DNA of 32,305 nucleotides from Bacteroidaceae bacterium (lineage in GTDB: Bacteria > Bacteroidota > Bacteroidia > Bacteroidales > Bacteroidaceae): assembly GCA_017615835.1 (NCBI GenBank), contig JAFZZI010000004.1, positions 313,546-345,850 of the forward strand. Direction: 5' to 3'. Shown here piece by piece: positions 1 to 8,813 of the stretch. A model generated the notes under the pieces. It had not been told where the DNA came from and searched no databases. It saw only the letters and a list, made by a program, of their open reading frames with translations. Numbering within the stretch: the stretch's first letter is position 1; each line of letters begins with the position of its first letter. Position numbers and translations under genes: made by a program.

Positions 1-579
1 GTTGTCGATGCCACCTTTTGCATTGCGGCAGATGAAGCCCTGGGTTATGTATATCTGTATGTCACTTTCCTTGTCAATGAACTTCGGTGCATTCTCGCAA
101 ATGAAGTTCATGTCGGGTTCGGAATTCCCGTCAATGCGCATAAAATCGAGTGCGGGTAACAATGCTGCCTTGACCCCTTTTTCGCAGAGATAGCTTGTGA
201 CCATGAATGTTGAGATAAGCTCCCCCTGAGCCAATATTTCTTTCTCGTTTGCTTCAGTAAAAGGGGCATTGGCGAAACTGAGCAAGTACTCGAATTTCCC
301 GTCAGCGAACTTTTGGACATTCTGTTTGTATGGAGATGTGCCATAGAGGTTTGCAATATGCTGTGAGTAGAGTTGCTTCAGTTTGTCGATTAAGGCAGCT
401 GCACCGGCTTTGTCTCCGGATTGGTAGCACTTGGATATTTCCACAAGGGTATTTGTGGTGCCAGACATTGCGGACAGTACGACAAGTTTCTGTTCGCCGT
501 CTTCGCAAATCAGTTTGCAGACATCCTTCATACGTTGCGGACTTCCTACAGAAGTGCCGCCGAATTTCAATACTTTCAT
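1..579 (-). CDS. lysC: Aspartate kinase, N-terminal part (runs off left edge)
   Basis: The first 193 residues of an aspartokinase, which phosphorylates L-aspartate as the first step toward lysine/diaminopimelate, threonine and methionine. The protein opens with MKVLKFGGTSVG, the amino-acid kinase nucleotide-binding signature. It is followed by a region ending RIDGNSEPD and YITQGFICRNAKGG, matching the aspartate-binding half of the kinase fold. The ATG is the reverse complement of 577-579, 17 bases after the end of the ftsE-like gene, so it is the last gene visible in the his-ftsE-lysC run. The C-terminal kinase part and ACT domains lie outside the window, so it cannot be told whether this is a monofunctional enzyme or a fusion to homoserine dehydrogenase. 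Family call is secure; symbol is by convention. Confidence 0.93.
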   Translation of the reverse strand, partial: MKVLKFGGTSVGSPQRMKDVCKLICEDGEQKLVVLSAMSGTTNTLVEISKCYQSGDKAGAAALIDKLKQLYSQHIANLYGTSPYKQNVQKFADGKFEYLLSFANAPFTEANEKEILAQGELISTFMVTSYLCEKGVKAALLPALDFMRIDGNSEPDMNFICENAPKFIDKESDIQIYITQGFICRNAKGGIDN

Positions 580-596
580 AATTGGTAAAAACTGAT

Positions 597-1319
597 TTAT
601 GATGTTTGACAGTCGGCTGATGAATTGTCTGTACCATTAGGTACATTCAACTCTTTCAGCTTGCGGTCCTCGCATTTCAATACGCGACCTGGGAATTCTG
701 TCAGCCAATTTAGATTATGGGTTATCATTATGATCGAAGTACCTGTAGAGCGGACTTTGTGCAGAATGCTTATTATCTGACGTCCGGTCTCGGGATCCAG
801 GTTGCCGGTGGGTTCATCTGCCAGAATAAGTTCAGGGTCATTCAGCAGAGCCCGTGCTATGCATATTCTCTGTTTCTCTCCTCCAGACAGTTCATGAGGC
901 ATCTTATAACCTTTCGTTTCCATTCCTACTTTTGACAGAACTTCGAAAATGCGCTGGCTTATGAGTTGGTTGTTTTTCCAGCCGGTAGACTTAAGGACGA
1001 ACTTAAGGTTGTCAGAAACATTCCTGTCAATCAGCAACTGAAAATCCTGGAATACGACACCAAGTCTGCGTCTGAGTCGCGGAATATGTTTCCGCTTGAT
1101 TTTAAGCATGTCTTCTCCCAGAACCGTCGCATGACTTTCGGGCGTCTGACAGATGGGGTCAATCTCTCCGTAAAGTGTCTTTATCAGACTGCTCTTTCCG
1201 GAACCAACTTTCCCGATTATGTAAACGAACTCTCCTTCGTTGACTGTGAAAGTGACGTCACCCAGGACATGCATCTCTTCCTGTCGGACTTCAATGTCTT
1301 TATAATCTACAAGAACCAT
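597..1319 (-). CDS. ftsE: ABC transporter ATP-binding protein, FtsE-like
   Basis: A 240-residue ABC ATPase. Walker A is GKVGSGKSS (about residues 37-45), the signature is LSGGEKQR (about 143-150), and Walker B plus D-loop is [12 protein letters not shown] (about 163-174), followed by a switch histidine in MITHN. The DEPTGNLD wording and short length fit the FtsE/LolD/MacB branch. In that branch FtsE works with the membrane protein FtsX to control peptidoglycan hydrolases at division. No ftsX is visible here, and the gene sits between hisIE (7-base gap) and lysC (17-base gap). Co-transcription with biosynthetic genes is clear from spacing, but no functional link is implied. It could be a LolD-like protein; FtsE is preferred because it stands alone and because this neighbourhood is familiar from Bacteroides genomes. 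Confidence 0.85.
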   Translation of the reverse strand: MVLVDYKDIEVRQEEMHVLGDVTFTVNEGEFVYIIGKVGSGKSSLIKTLYGEIDPICQTPESHATVLGEDMLKIKRKHIPRLRRRLGVVFQDFQLLIDRNVSDNLKFVLKSTGWKNNQLISQRIFEVLSKVGMETKGYKMPHELSGGEKQRICIARALLNDPELILADEPTGNLDPETGRQIISILHKVRSTGTSIIMITHNLNWLTEFPGRVLKCEDRKLKELNVPNGTDNSSADCQTS

Positions 1320-1326
1320 AACCGCG

Positions 1327-1929
1327 TTACTTGTGTCTCTTTTCGAGTTCTGTGGCCAGTTCCTCTATACGGTGACCTTTCGACGTCAGCAGGACAATAA
1401 GATGGTATATCAGGTCAGATGCCTCGTATATCAGTCTGTCGTCCGTTCCGTTAGTTGCTTCAATAACAGTTTCAACTGCTTCTTCTCCGACTTTCTGTGC
1501 CATGCGGTTTATCCCGCTTCTGAACAGAGATGTTGTGTAGGAGCCTTCAGGCTGTTCCTGATAGCGTTTGCAGATAAAGTCCTGAAGGTAGGTAAGAAAG
1601 TTTATGTCTGCTTTGTTGGTCTCGCCCCAGCATGTGTCAGCCCCTGTATGACATACTGGTCCATCAGGTTTAGCCTTGATCAAAAGAGTATCGTTGTCGC
1701 AATCGTTCAGAACGGCTACTACATTCAGGAAATTGCCGCTCTCTTCACCCTTGGTCCACAGTTTCTTTCTGGTTCTGCTGTAGAAGGTTACCTTGCCAAG
1801 TTCAATCGTCTTGTCGTAAGCCTCTCTGTTCATGAATCCGAGCATGAGGACTTTGCCTGTGACGCTGTCTTGGATAATTGCGGGGACTAGCCCTCCCATT
1901 TTCTCAAAATTGATGTCCATGTCGCTCAA
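1327..1929 (-). CDS. hisIE: Bifunctional phosphoribosyl-AMP cyclohydrolase / phosphoribosyl-ATP pyrophosphatase
   Basis: A 200-residue fusion catalysing histidine biosynthesis steps 2 and 3. The N-terminal HisI half (about 1-105) carries the metal-binding DCDNDTLL and the CHTGADTCW motif that supplies zinc ligands. The C-terminal HisE half (about 110-200) carries GEEAVETVIEA, the alpha-helical pyrophosphohydrolase metal site. Length equals the normal HisIE fusion. It starts 3 bases after hisF ends and is followed by the ftsE-like gene, so it is the last his gene of this cluster. The hisG, hisD, hisC and hisB genes are not in the window and must be elsewhere. Confidence 0.96.
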   Translation of the reverse strand: MSDMDINFEKMGGLVPAIIQDSVTGKVLMLGFMNREAYDKTIELGKVTFYSRTRKKLWTKGEESGNFLNVVAVLNDCDNDTLLIKAKPDGPVCHTGADTCWGETNKADINFLTYLQDFICKRYQEQPEGSYTTSLFRSGINRMAQKVGEEAVETVIEATNGTDDRLIYEASDLIYHLIVLLTSKGHRIEELATELEKRHK

Positions 1930-1932
1930 GTT

Positions 1933-2688
1933 TTACATTCTTATGGGTATGCCTTCTTTGTGAAGGTATTCTTTCAGTTCCCTTATGCCAATTTCTCCGA
2001 AGTGAAATACTCCTGCTGCCAGTGCTGCGTCAGCATTGCCTTTCTTGAAGGCGTCCCGAAAATGTTCCATCTTTCCGGCTCCTCCAGATGCGATGACTGG
2101 AATTGGCAGCAGTTCGTGAAGTTTGGATAATGCCTCATTGGCATAACCCTGGTGCACGCCGTCATGATCCATGCTTGTGAACAGTATTTCTCCTGCTCCA
2201 CTTTCGGATGCCTGTCTGGCCCATTCAAACAGATCGAGTTCTGTTTCTATACGACCTCCGTTGAGGTAACATCTCCACCCGTGCTCAGTCATGCGTGCAT
2301 CAATTGCCACGACGCATACCTGCTGGCCGAAGGCATTGGCTATTTCGCTGATCAGCTCAGGCCTTCTGATTGCTGCTGAATTGATTGAAACCTTGTCAGC
2401 GCCGGCAGCCAGCATTCGTTCCACATCGTGAATACTACCGATCCCGCCTCCTACGGTGAATGGTATGGAAATACCAGCTGCAATGCCCTTCACTACCTCT
2501 GTGAAAGTTTCGCGTCCCTGATGTGTGGCGGTGATGTCGAGGTAAACAAGTTCGTCTGCCCCCTGGTCGCTATAGAGACATCCCAGTTCGACAGGGTCGC
2601 CGGCGTCACGGAGGTTTACAAAGTTGACACCCTTGACGGTACGTCCGTTGGATACATCCAGGCACGGAATGATTCGTTTTGCAAGCAT
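1933..2688 (-). CDS. hisF: Imidazole glycerol phosphate synthase, cyclase subunit
   Basis: A 251-residue TIM-barrel cyclase that, with HisH, turns PRFAR and glutamine-derived ammonia into imidazole glycerol phosphate and AICAR. Visible landmarks are [11 protein letters not shown] (catalytic Asp in strand 1), [17 protein letters not shown] in the phosphate-binding region, VVAIDAR (the second catalytic Asp) and [13 protein letters not shown]. The upstream codon also reads ATG, giving MMLAKR. I chose the second ATG (2688) because family members begin MLAKRI and because it overlaps the end of hisA in the compact way typical of coupled genes. It lies between hisA and hisIE with no promoter-sized gap. 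Confidence 0.96.
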   Translation of the reverse strand: MLAKRIIPCLDVSNGRTVKGVNFVNLRDAGDPVELGCLYSDQGADELVYLDITATHQGRETFTEVVKGIAAGISIPFTVGGGIGSIHDVERMLAAGADKVSINSAAIRRPELISEIANAFGQQVCVVAIDARMTEHGWRCYLNGGRIETELDLFEWARQASESGAGEILFTSMDHDGVHQGYANEALSKLHELLPIPVIASGGAGKMEHFRDAFKKGNADAALAAGVFHFGEIGIRELKEYLHKEGIPIRM

Positions 2689-3413
2689 CACCTGTTATCG
2701 TTAATAGCCTTCAATTCCTCAATAGTTATCCTGCCTTCATAGTAGGCTTTTCCCACAATGGCAGAATCAAGACCCGCTTCAGTGAGTTTTTTAAGATCAT
2801 CAATTGATGACACACCGCCGCTGGCAGTTAGTTTCAACCCCGGAAACCGCAGGAGAATCTCTTTGTAAAGGTCAATGGCAGGCCCTTCGAGAGTTCCATC
2901 GCGGTTTATGTCCGTACAAATGACACGGCTAATCCCGTGTGAACGGTAGTCGGAAATGAAATCGAAAATGTCAAGTCCACTGTTTTCTCGCCATCCCTTT
3001 ATGGCTATTTTGCCGTTTCTTGAGTCTGCTCCGAGAATAATCTTGTCTGCACCATATCTGCCTATCCATTCATGGACAGTTTCGGGACTGGCAGCTGCCA
3101 AACTTCCTACCGTCACCATGCTGGCTCCGCATTCAAGGGCTGAGTCAATGTCTCTTTCGCTTTTGATTCCTCCTCCAAAATCGACGGTCATGGTTGTTTC
3201 TCTGCAAATCCTTTTCAGAATCTCACGGTTGACGATGTGGTCGCTGTCCGCACCGTTTAAGTCAACAACATGAATTCTGGTAATTCCGTATTCGTTGAAA
3301 CGCAGCGCGACTGCGAGAGGATCTTCGAAATAGACCTTGCCGGTGGAATAATCCCCTTTGGTAAGTCTGACGCACATACCGTCAAGAATGTCTATTGCAG
3401 GAATTATTGTCAT
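2688..3413 (-). CDS. hisA: ProFAR isomerase (phosphoribosylformimino-AICAR-P isomerase)
   Basis: A 241-residue TIM-barrel isomerase, histidine step 4, converting ProFAR to PRFAR. The opening [20 protein letters not shown] holds the catalytic Asp8-equivalent and the KGD loop. VDFGGGIKS and [14 protein letters not shown] carry the first phosphate site and the second catalytic Asp. [12 protein letters not shown] is the second phosphate-binding loop. Length is normal. It starts 6 bases after hisH ends and meets hisF at its stop codon, so the three genes are probably translationally coupled. Confidence 0.96.
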   Translation of the reverse strand: MTIIPAIDILDGMCVRLTKGDYSTGKVYFEDPLAVALRFNEYGITRIHVVDLNGADSDHIVNREILKRICRETTMTVDFGGGIKSERDIDSALECGASMVTVGSLAAASPETVHEWIGRYGADKIILGADSRNGKIAIKGWRENSGLDIFDFISDYRSHGISRVICTDINRDGTLEGPAIDLYKEILLRFPGLKLTASGGVSSIDDLKKLTEAGLDSAIVGKAYYEGRITIEELKAINDNR

Positions 3414-3419
3414 ACGGCG

Positions 3420-4010
3420 TCAGATTGCAATGAAATTCTGAAGAATGCGGACACCTGTAGGACCGCTTTTTTCAGGATGGAACTGGGTGGCCATGAAATT
3501 GCCTTTGCGCAGGGCCGAACTGAAAGGGACTATGTATTCTGTCGTTGCTATGGTCCAGTCGCATGGCGGAACGTAGTAACTGTGAACAAAATATACGAAA
3601 TCTCTGTTGCTGAGCCCTTTGAAAAGGGAATTCCCGTCGGGATTTATAGTGTTCCAACCCATGTGTGGAACTTTGTCGGTCTGGTTCTTGGAATGGAACC
3701 TCACTACAGGTGCGTCAAATATGCCCAGGCAGTTGACATCACCTTCATCGCTGTGTCTGCACATCAGCTGAAGTCCCAGACAGATTCCCAGAACCGGTTG
3801 TTTCAGGCCTTTTATTGTCTCGTCAAGACGGTGTTCCTGAAGGTATCTCATTGTAGTGGCAGCTTCGCCTACACCGGGGAAAATCACCTTGTCTGCAGAG
3901 CATAGATCTTCGTGGGAGTCTGTGAGTACGCATTCCACGCCCAGTCTGTCAAGGGCGTGCATTACCGAACTGATGTTCCCGGCGTTGTATTTGACTATGG
4001 CGACTTTCAT
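3420..4010 (-). CDS. hisH: Imidazole glycerol phosphate synthase, glutamine amidotransferase subunit
   Basis: A 196-residue class I glutaminase that feeds ammonia to HisF. The nucleophile elbow is GICLGLQLMC, with the catalytic Cys about residue 77. The His-Glu of the triad lie in TQFHPEKSG near the C-terminus. The N-terminus MKVAIVKYNAGNISSV is the usual HisH start. It is the first gene of the minus-strand operon. Upstream on the minus strand is a perfect TAATTTTG box ending about 24 bases before the ATG, so transcription of hisHAF-hisIE-ftsE-lysC probably begins here. Confidence 0.96.
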   Translation of the reverse strand: MKVAIVKYNAGNISSVMHALDRLGVECVLTDSHEDLCSADKVIFPGVGEAATTMRYLQEHRLDETIKGLKQPVLGICLGLQLMCRHSDEGDVNCLGIFDAPVVRFHSKNQTDKVPHMGWNTINPDGNSLFKGLSNRDFVYFVHSYYVPPCDWTIATTEYIVPFSSALRKGNFMATQFHPEKSGPTGVRILQNFIAI

Positions 4011-4033
4011 GCGTCATCTCTGATTTCGGACTG

Positions 4034-4066
4034 CAAAATTATTAAAAATGAGTGTATATATGCAAT
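4034..4066 (-). promoter_or_regulatory. Promoter of the his-ftsE-lysC operon
   Basis: On the minus strand, TAATTTTG (plus-strand 4034-4041) is an exact match to the Bacteroides -7 element TAnnTTTG. A weak -33 match lies about 20-21 bases upstream (ATTGC, plus-strand 4062-4066). The predicted start is near 4030, leaving a leader of roughly 20 bases before hisH. Confidence 0.6.
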
Positions 4067-4177
4067 TGTTATTCCAAAAGTTGAACTGAAACGTTCGGAC
4101 GTGAATATTTATTATGATAATATGCAGGATAGCCGCTGACGGATTATTTGTGAGCACATGCACAAATGACCTCCTTA

Positions 4178-4209
4178 TTTCCGAATAATGAAAAAACATA
4201 CTAACTTTG
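4178..4209 (+). promoter_or_regulatory. Promoter of ileS
   Basis: TAACTTTG at 4202-4209 matches TAnnTTTG exactly. A degenerate -33 element TTTC lies 20 bases upstream at 4178-4181. Transcription should begin near 4213, about 22 bases before the ileS ATG. There is no room for a leader regulatory RNA, so a T-box-type control of ileS is excluded at this promoter. Confidence 0.6.
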
Positions 4210-4234
4210 CGCTTCAAAATGTAATAGCACAGTA

Positions 4235-7200
4235 ATGAGCCGGAAGTTTGCAGAGCGCAGTCAGCTTGACCTTTCAAAACTGAACGAGGAGGTGCTTGCC
4301 GACTGGCAGGAAGAGAAGCTGTTTGAACGCAGTGTCAAGGAACGTGAAGGATGTCCTTCATTTGTGTTCTACGAGGGCCCGCCTTCGGCAAACGGAATGC
4401 CTGGCATACACCATGTCATGGCCCGCACCATCAAGGACTGCTTCTGCCGTTACAAGACGATGTGCGGCTACAAGGTCAACCGCAAGGCTGGATGGGACAC
4501 TCATGGACTACCGGTCGAACTTGGCGTCGAGAAGAAGCTGGGAATAACCAAAGAGGATATAGGCAGGAAGATTTCGGTCGATGAATACAATCGTAATTGC
4601 CGCACTGAAGTCATGAAATACAAGGAGCGGTGGAGTGATCTTACACGTAAAATGGGTTACTGGGTCGATCTGGACAATCCCTATATAACATACGACAACC
4701 GCTATATCGAAACCCTTTGGTGGCTTCTCCGCCAGTTGTACGAGAAAGGCTATCTTTACAAGGGATATACAATCCAACCATATTCTCCGGCTGCCGGAAC
4801 AGGTCTGTCAAGTCATGAACTGAATCAGCCCGGCTGTTACCGTGACGTCAAGGATACGACTGTTACTGCCCAGTTCAGCATCACCGACCCCAAGCCCGAA
4901 ATGACCGGATGGGGCGATCCCTGTTTCCTGGCGTGGACAACAACTCCCTGGACATTGCCTTCAAACACTGCATTGTGTGTCGGAAACAAGATTGACTACG
5001 TTGCTGTGAGGACATACAATCCCTACACTTGCCAACCAGTTACTGTTGTCTTGGCGGAGGAACGTCTTTCCGCATATCTGAATCCTGAAGGTGTTAACGC
5101 TCCTATGGAACAGTTCTCACAGAAGGACAAGATTGTGCCGTACCGTATTGTAGGACGATACAAAGGTGCAGACCTCCTTGAAATGCATTACAGACAGCTG
5201 TTCCCGTGGGTGAAACCGGTTTTCAAGGATGCCGACGGTTCAATCAGGACAAGCGATAGCGGTTTCCGCGTTATTCATGGCGATTATGTGACTACTGAGG
5301 ATGGTACGGGAATTGTCCACATTGCACCTACATTCGGTGCGGACGATGCCTTTGTCGCAAAGGTTGCCGGCATTCCGTCTCTTTTCATGATAAACCGAAA
5401 GATGGAAACTCGCCCCATGGTCGATTTCACGGGAAAGTACTGGCTTTTGGATGAACTGGATCCCGATTTTGTCAGGGATTGTGTCAATAAAGACCTATAC
5501 AGCGAGTACCAGGGCGCGTATGTGAAGAACGCATACGATCCTAAGTATAACGTTGACGGTAAGTATGACGAGGCAGCAGCCTCCAAGGCAGAGGACCTGA
5601 ACGTGTACATATGCATCAAGATGAAACAGGCCGGAACGGCATTCAGGATTGAGAAGCATCTTCACAATTACCCGCATTGCTGGCGTACGGACAAGCCTGT
5701 ACTCTATTATCCCCTTGACAGCTGGTTTATCAAGGCTTCCGCTGCACGTGATAAAATGATAGAACTCAACAGGAGTATCAAGTGGAAGCCTGAATCGACA
5801 GGAACAGGACGTTTTGGCAAGTGGCTTGAAAACTTGAATGACTGGAACCTGAGTCGTAGTCGCTATTGGGGTACTCCACTGCCCGTATGGCGCAATGATG
5901 AAGGAGATGAGGTATGTATCGGCAGTGTTCAGGAACTTTATGATGAAATAGAAAAGTCGGTCAGTGCCGGATTCATGAAATCCAATCCTTTCAGGGACAA
6001 GGGTTTTGTACCTGGCTTGTACACTGCAGAAAATTATGAAAAGATAGACCTTCATCGTCCTTATGTTGACGATATAGTACTTGTCTCCAAGGCCGGTCGC
6101 CCGATGAAGAGGGAACTTGACCTGATAGATGTCTGGTTTGACAGTGGCGCCATGCCTTTTGCTCAGGTTCACTATCCTTTCGAGAACAGGGATATCGTTG
6201 ACGATGGGACTGTCTTTCCGGCAGATTTTATTGCCGAGGGAGTTGACCAGACCCGTGGCTGGTTCTACACTCTGCATGCAATAGCCACTATGGTAAAAGG
6301 AAGTGTTTCTTTCAAGGCTGTTATCTCGAACGGACTTGTGCTGGATAAGAACGGCAACAAGATGTCGAAACGTCTTGGAAATGCTGTCGAACCGTTTGGC
6401 GCCATTGAGAAATTCGGCAGTGACGCACTTCGCTGGTATATGATAACCAACTCGCAGCCATGGGACAATCTTCGGTTCGACGAGGAAGGGGTGAAGGATG
6501 TAACTCGCAAGTTCTTCGGAACCCTTCACAACACCTACCGTTTCTTTGCCCAATATGCCAATGTTGACGGCTTCGATTTTTCGGAATCTCCCATTCCGGT
6601 TGCAGAACTCCCTGTGATGGATCGTTGGATAACGAGTGAGTTGAACTCGTTGGTCAAGGGCGTGTCTGACAGTCTTGACGATTATGAACCGACACGGGCT
6701 GGCCGTCTGATATCTGACTTTGTAAACGATTATCTGTCCAATTGGTACGTACATCTGACACGTGACCGTTACTGGGGTAGTATCATGAGCGATGATAAGA
6801 AGGCTGCCTATCAGACATTATACACCTGTCTTGAGACTGTATCACGCCTGATGGCTCCGATATCACCATTTTATGCTGACCGCCTTTTCCGTGATCTGAA
6901 TGATGTGACAGGCCTTGACAAATCCGGCTCGGTCCATCTGGCCAAGTTCCCCGTATGTAACGAATCTCTCATTGACAAGGAACTGGAAACCCGTATGGAA
7001 CTGGCTCAGAAGCTTACATCCATGACTTTGGCGCTGCGTAAGCGTGATGATGTGAAAATCAACGTGCGTAAGCCTTTGCAGAAGATATTGATTCCTGTCA
7101 CGCCCGAATTGCGGTCGCATCTGGAACCTGTCAGGGAATTGATTCGTGGAGAGGTTAATGTGAGGGAGGTTAGTTTTGTAGAAGACACAGCAGGAATACT

Positions 7201-7726
7201 CGTCAAGAAGGTCAAGTGCAATTTCAAAGTTCTTGGCAAGAAGTTTGGCCCGCTCATGAAGGGAGTTGCCGAGGCAGTCGGAAAAATGAGTCAGGAGGAT
7301 GTCGCAAAGCTTGAACGAGATGGACATTTTACCTTTGACGTGAATGGCCAGAAAGCGGATATTCTTGCCGACGAGGTGGATATCTTCAGCGAGGATATTC
7401 CAGGTTGGGTCGTTGCAAATGAAGGGACGCTTACTGTGGCGCTGGACATCCAGCTTACGGAATCTCTTAAGCGTGAGGGCATAGCCCGTGAGCTGAAGAA
7501 GAGAATTCAGGATGTCCGCAAGAGTTCGGGATTTGACATTACCGACCGTATTTCAGTACGTATTTCATCCAATCCTGCAACCGATGATGCAGTTGCGGAG
7601 TATTCGGGATGGATAAGTGAACAGGTCCTTGCAGATTCAATCGAAATAGTGACAGACATTCCCGACGGCGTGGACGTCTCTTTTGACGGGTTCGATCTCA
7701 GGGCAGCTGTCACTAAGAGGGGATAA
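4235..7726 (+). CDS. ileS: Isoleucyl-tRNA synthetase, long IleRS2-like form
   Basis: A 1163-residue class I aminoacyl-tRNA synthetase charging tRNA-Ile. The HIGH-equivalent is in GPPSANGMPGIHH (about residues 49-61), followed by GWDTHGLPVE. The CP1 editing domain (about 200-400) includes AWTTTPWTLPSNTAL and DGTGIVHIAPTFGADD. The second signature is KMSKR at residues 709-713. The C-terminal anticodon-binding region has no clustered cysteines, so it lacks the zinc finger seen at the end of E. coli IleRS. Length (about 940 in E. coli), the GIHH version of HIGH and KMSKR rather than KMSKS resemble the eukaryote-like IleRS2 group, which is known to be poorly inhibited by mupirocin. It leads the ileS-dksA-lspA-DUF4296 gene set. 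Confidence 0.97.
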   Translation: MSRKFAERSQLDLSKLNEEVLADWQEEKLFERSVKEREGCPSFVFYEGPPSANGMPGIHHVMARTIKDCFCRYKTMCGYKVNRKAGWDTHGLPVELGVEKKLGITKEDIGRKISVDEYNRNCRTEVMKYKERWSDLTRKMGYWVDLDNPYITYDNRYIETLWWLLRQLYEKGYLYKGYTIQPYSPAAGTGLSSHELNQPGCYRDVKDTTVTAQFSITDPKPEMTGWGDPCFLAWTTTPWTLPSNTALCVGNKIDYVAVRTYNPYTCQPVTVVLAEERLSAYLNPEGVNAPMEQFSQKDKIVPYRIVGRYKGADLLEMHYRQLFPWVKPVFKDADGSIRTSDSGFRVIHGDYVTTEDGTGIVHIAPTFGADDAFVAKVAGIPSLFMINRKMETRPMVDFTGKYWLLDELDPDFVRDCVNKDLYSEYQGAYVKNAYDPKYNVDGKYDEAAASKAEDLNVYICIKMKQAGTAFRIEKHLHNYPHCWRTDKPVLYYPLDSWFIKASAARDKMIELNRSIKWKPESTGTGRFGKWLENLNDWNLSRSRYWGTPLPVWRNDEGDEVCIGSVQELYDEIEKSVSAGFMKSNPFRDKGFVPGLYTAENYEKIDLHRPYVDDIVLVSKAGRPMKRELDLIDVWFDSGAMPFAQVHYPFENRDIVDDGTVFPADFIAEGVDQTRGWFYTLHAIATMVKGSVSFKAVISNGLVLDKNGNKMSKRLGNAVEPFGAIEKFGSDALRWYMITNSQPWDNLRFDEEGVKDVTRKFFGTLHNTYRFFAQYANVDGFDFSESPIPVAELPVMDRWITSELNSLVKGVSDSLDDYEPTRAGRLISDFVNDYLSNWYVHLTRDRYWGSIMSDDKKAAYQTLYTCLETVSRLMAPISPFYADRLFRDLNDVTGLDKSGSVHLAKFPVCNESLIDKELETRMELAQKLTSMTLALRKRDDVKINVRKPLQKILIPVTPELRSHLEPVRELIRGEVNVREVSFVEDTAGILVKKVKCNFKVLGKKFGPLMKGVAEAVGKMSQEDVAKLERDGHFTFDVNGQKADILADEVDIFSEDIPGWVVANEGTLTVALDIQLTESLKREGIARELKKRIQDVRKSSGFDITDRISVRISSNPATDDAVAEYSGWISEQVLADSIEIVTDIPDGVDVSFDGFDLRAAVTKRG

Positions 7727-7751
7727 GTATTTATTTAGTTATTATAGCATT

Positions 7752-8129
7752 ATGGCTGAAAAGACACGTTATTCAGACGAGGAGTTGGAGGAGTTTCGTA
7801 CATTGATCAACGAAAAGTTGGCTATTGCCCAGCGTGACTATGATGCACTCAAGGCATCGCTGATGAATACCGACAACAACAGTACGGACGACACCTCACC
7901 TACCTACAAAGTCTTGGAGGAGGGTGCCAACACCCTTTCGAAAGAGGAAACGACCCGTCTGGCACAGCGCCAGATAAAGTTTATTCAATCACTTCAGGCT
8001 GCATTGGTGCGAATAGAGAACAAGACTTACGGTATATGCCGTGAGACTGGCAAACTCATTCCCAAGGAGAGGCTACGCGCTGTCCCTCACGCCACGCTCA
8101 GCATTGAGGCAAAACAGAAACAGAAGTAA
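7752..8129 (+). CDS. DksA/TraR-like transcription factor lacking most zinc cysteines
   Basis: A 125-residue protein with an N-terminal coiled-coil helix pair (about 8-90) and a C-terminal finger fold reading YGICRETGKLIPKERL and then LSIEAK. In canonical DksA the finger is C-x2-C-x17-C-x2-C. Here the aligned positions are Cys96, Thr99, Ser117 and Ala120, so three of four zinc ligands are missing while the surrounding TGKLIP and RLRAVPHAT residues remain. DksA-family proteins insert the coiled coil into the RNA polymerase secondary channel. I chose ATG 7752, 25 bases after ileS, over an in-frame start inside ileS because the family begins just before this point. lspA starts 18 bases downstream. 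Confidence 0.88.
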   Translation: MAEKTRYSDEELEEFRTLINEKLAIAQRDYDALKASLMNTDNNSTDDTSPTYKVLEEGANTLSKEETTRLAQRQIKFIQSLQAALVRIENKTYGICRETGKLIPKERLRAVPHATLSIEAKQKQK

Positions 8130-8147
8130 AGCCGCCATTGTCGTAAG

Positions 8148-8813
8148 GTGGAAGAAAGATGTTCCTCGGGCTCTGCCGGAAAGACCCGTCAGGGGTGGAC
8201 GGCGGCTGTCGTTATTGCTGCCGTACTAGTGGTTGACCAGATAGTGAAATATCTGGTTAAGACTAATATGTTCCTTGGTGAAGACATACGCATAGCCGAG
8301 TGGTTTCACATAGTTTTCGTCGAGAATAACGGCATGGCCTTCGGCATGGAGGTTTTCGGAAAGCTGTTCCTCTCCATTTTCCGTATTGTTGCCATTGGCG
8401 CCTTTGTCTGGTACCTGTGTCGGGTAATAGGAAAGGGTCTTCCTACAGGCTATGTAGTCTGCATCTCGTTCATAATAGCTGGTGCAATGGGTAATCTGAT
8501 AGATTGCATCGTGTATGGACAGGTCTTTACGGAGAGCAGTTATGGTACTGACGGCGTCGCACATTCCGTACCTTTTGGACAAGGTTACGCTCCCATGCTT
8601 TATGGTAAAGTGGTTGACATGTTCTATTTCCCTCTTTGGAGATGGCCTGAATGGGTTCCGTTGTTAGGGGGAGACGTTTTCTTCAACCCGGTGTTCAATG
8701 TTGCGGATTCGTGTATAACATGCGGAATGATCGTATTGATACTCTTCTATTCCAAGTATCTTAATACCGGATTCCGCCAGTCTTCCGGAAATAATTCCGA
8801 GGATGAAGAATAG
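8148..8813 (+). CDS. lspA: Lipoprotein signal peptidase (signal peptidase II)
   Basis: A 221-residue inner-membrane aspartyl protease that cleaves the signal peptide from diacylglyceryl-prolipoproteins. Four hydrophobic segments are visible. Conserved blocks are VVDQIVKYLV, VENNGMAFG, GAMGNLIDCI, GKVVDMFYF and FNVADSCI; the catalytic aspartates are those in VVDMF and NVADS. The start codon is GTG (8148-8150); no suitable ATG lies upstream of the first membrane helix. An insertion between GNLID and VVDMF (about 30 residues) makes it longer than the roughly 165-residue E. coli enzyme, as usual for Bacteroidota. It is followed by a lipoprotein gene overlapping by 11 bases. Confidence 0.95.
   Translation: MEERCSSGSAGKTRQGWTAAVVIAAVLVVDQIVKYLVKTNMFLGEDIRIAEWFHIVFVENNGMAFGMEVFGKLFLSIFRIVAIGAFVWYLCRVIGKGLPTGYVVCISFIIAGAMGNLIDCIVYGQVFTESSYGTDGVAHSVPFGQGYAPMLYGKVVDMFYFPLWRWPEWVPLLGGDVFFNPVFNVADSCITCGMIVLILFYSKYLNTGFRQSSGNNSEDEE

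Noticed and set aside
5495-6754. A 419-codon open frame on the minus strand inside ileS
   Set aside because: It lies opposite a gene with clear synthetase motifs, its translation shows no domain or signal, and its length is explained by the codon composition of ileS.
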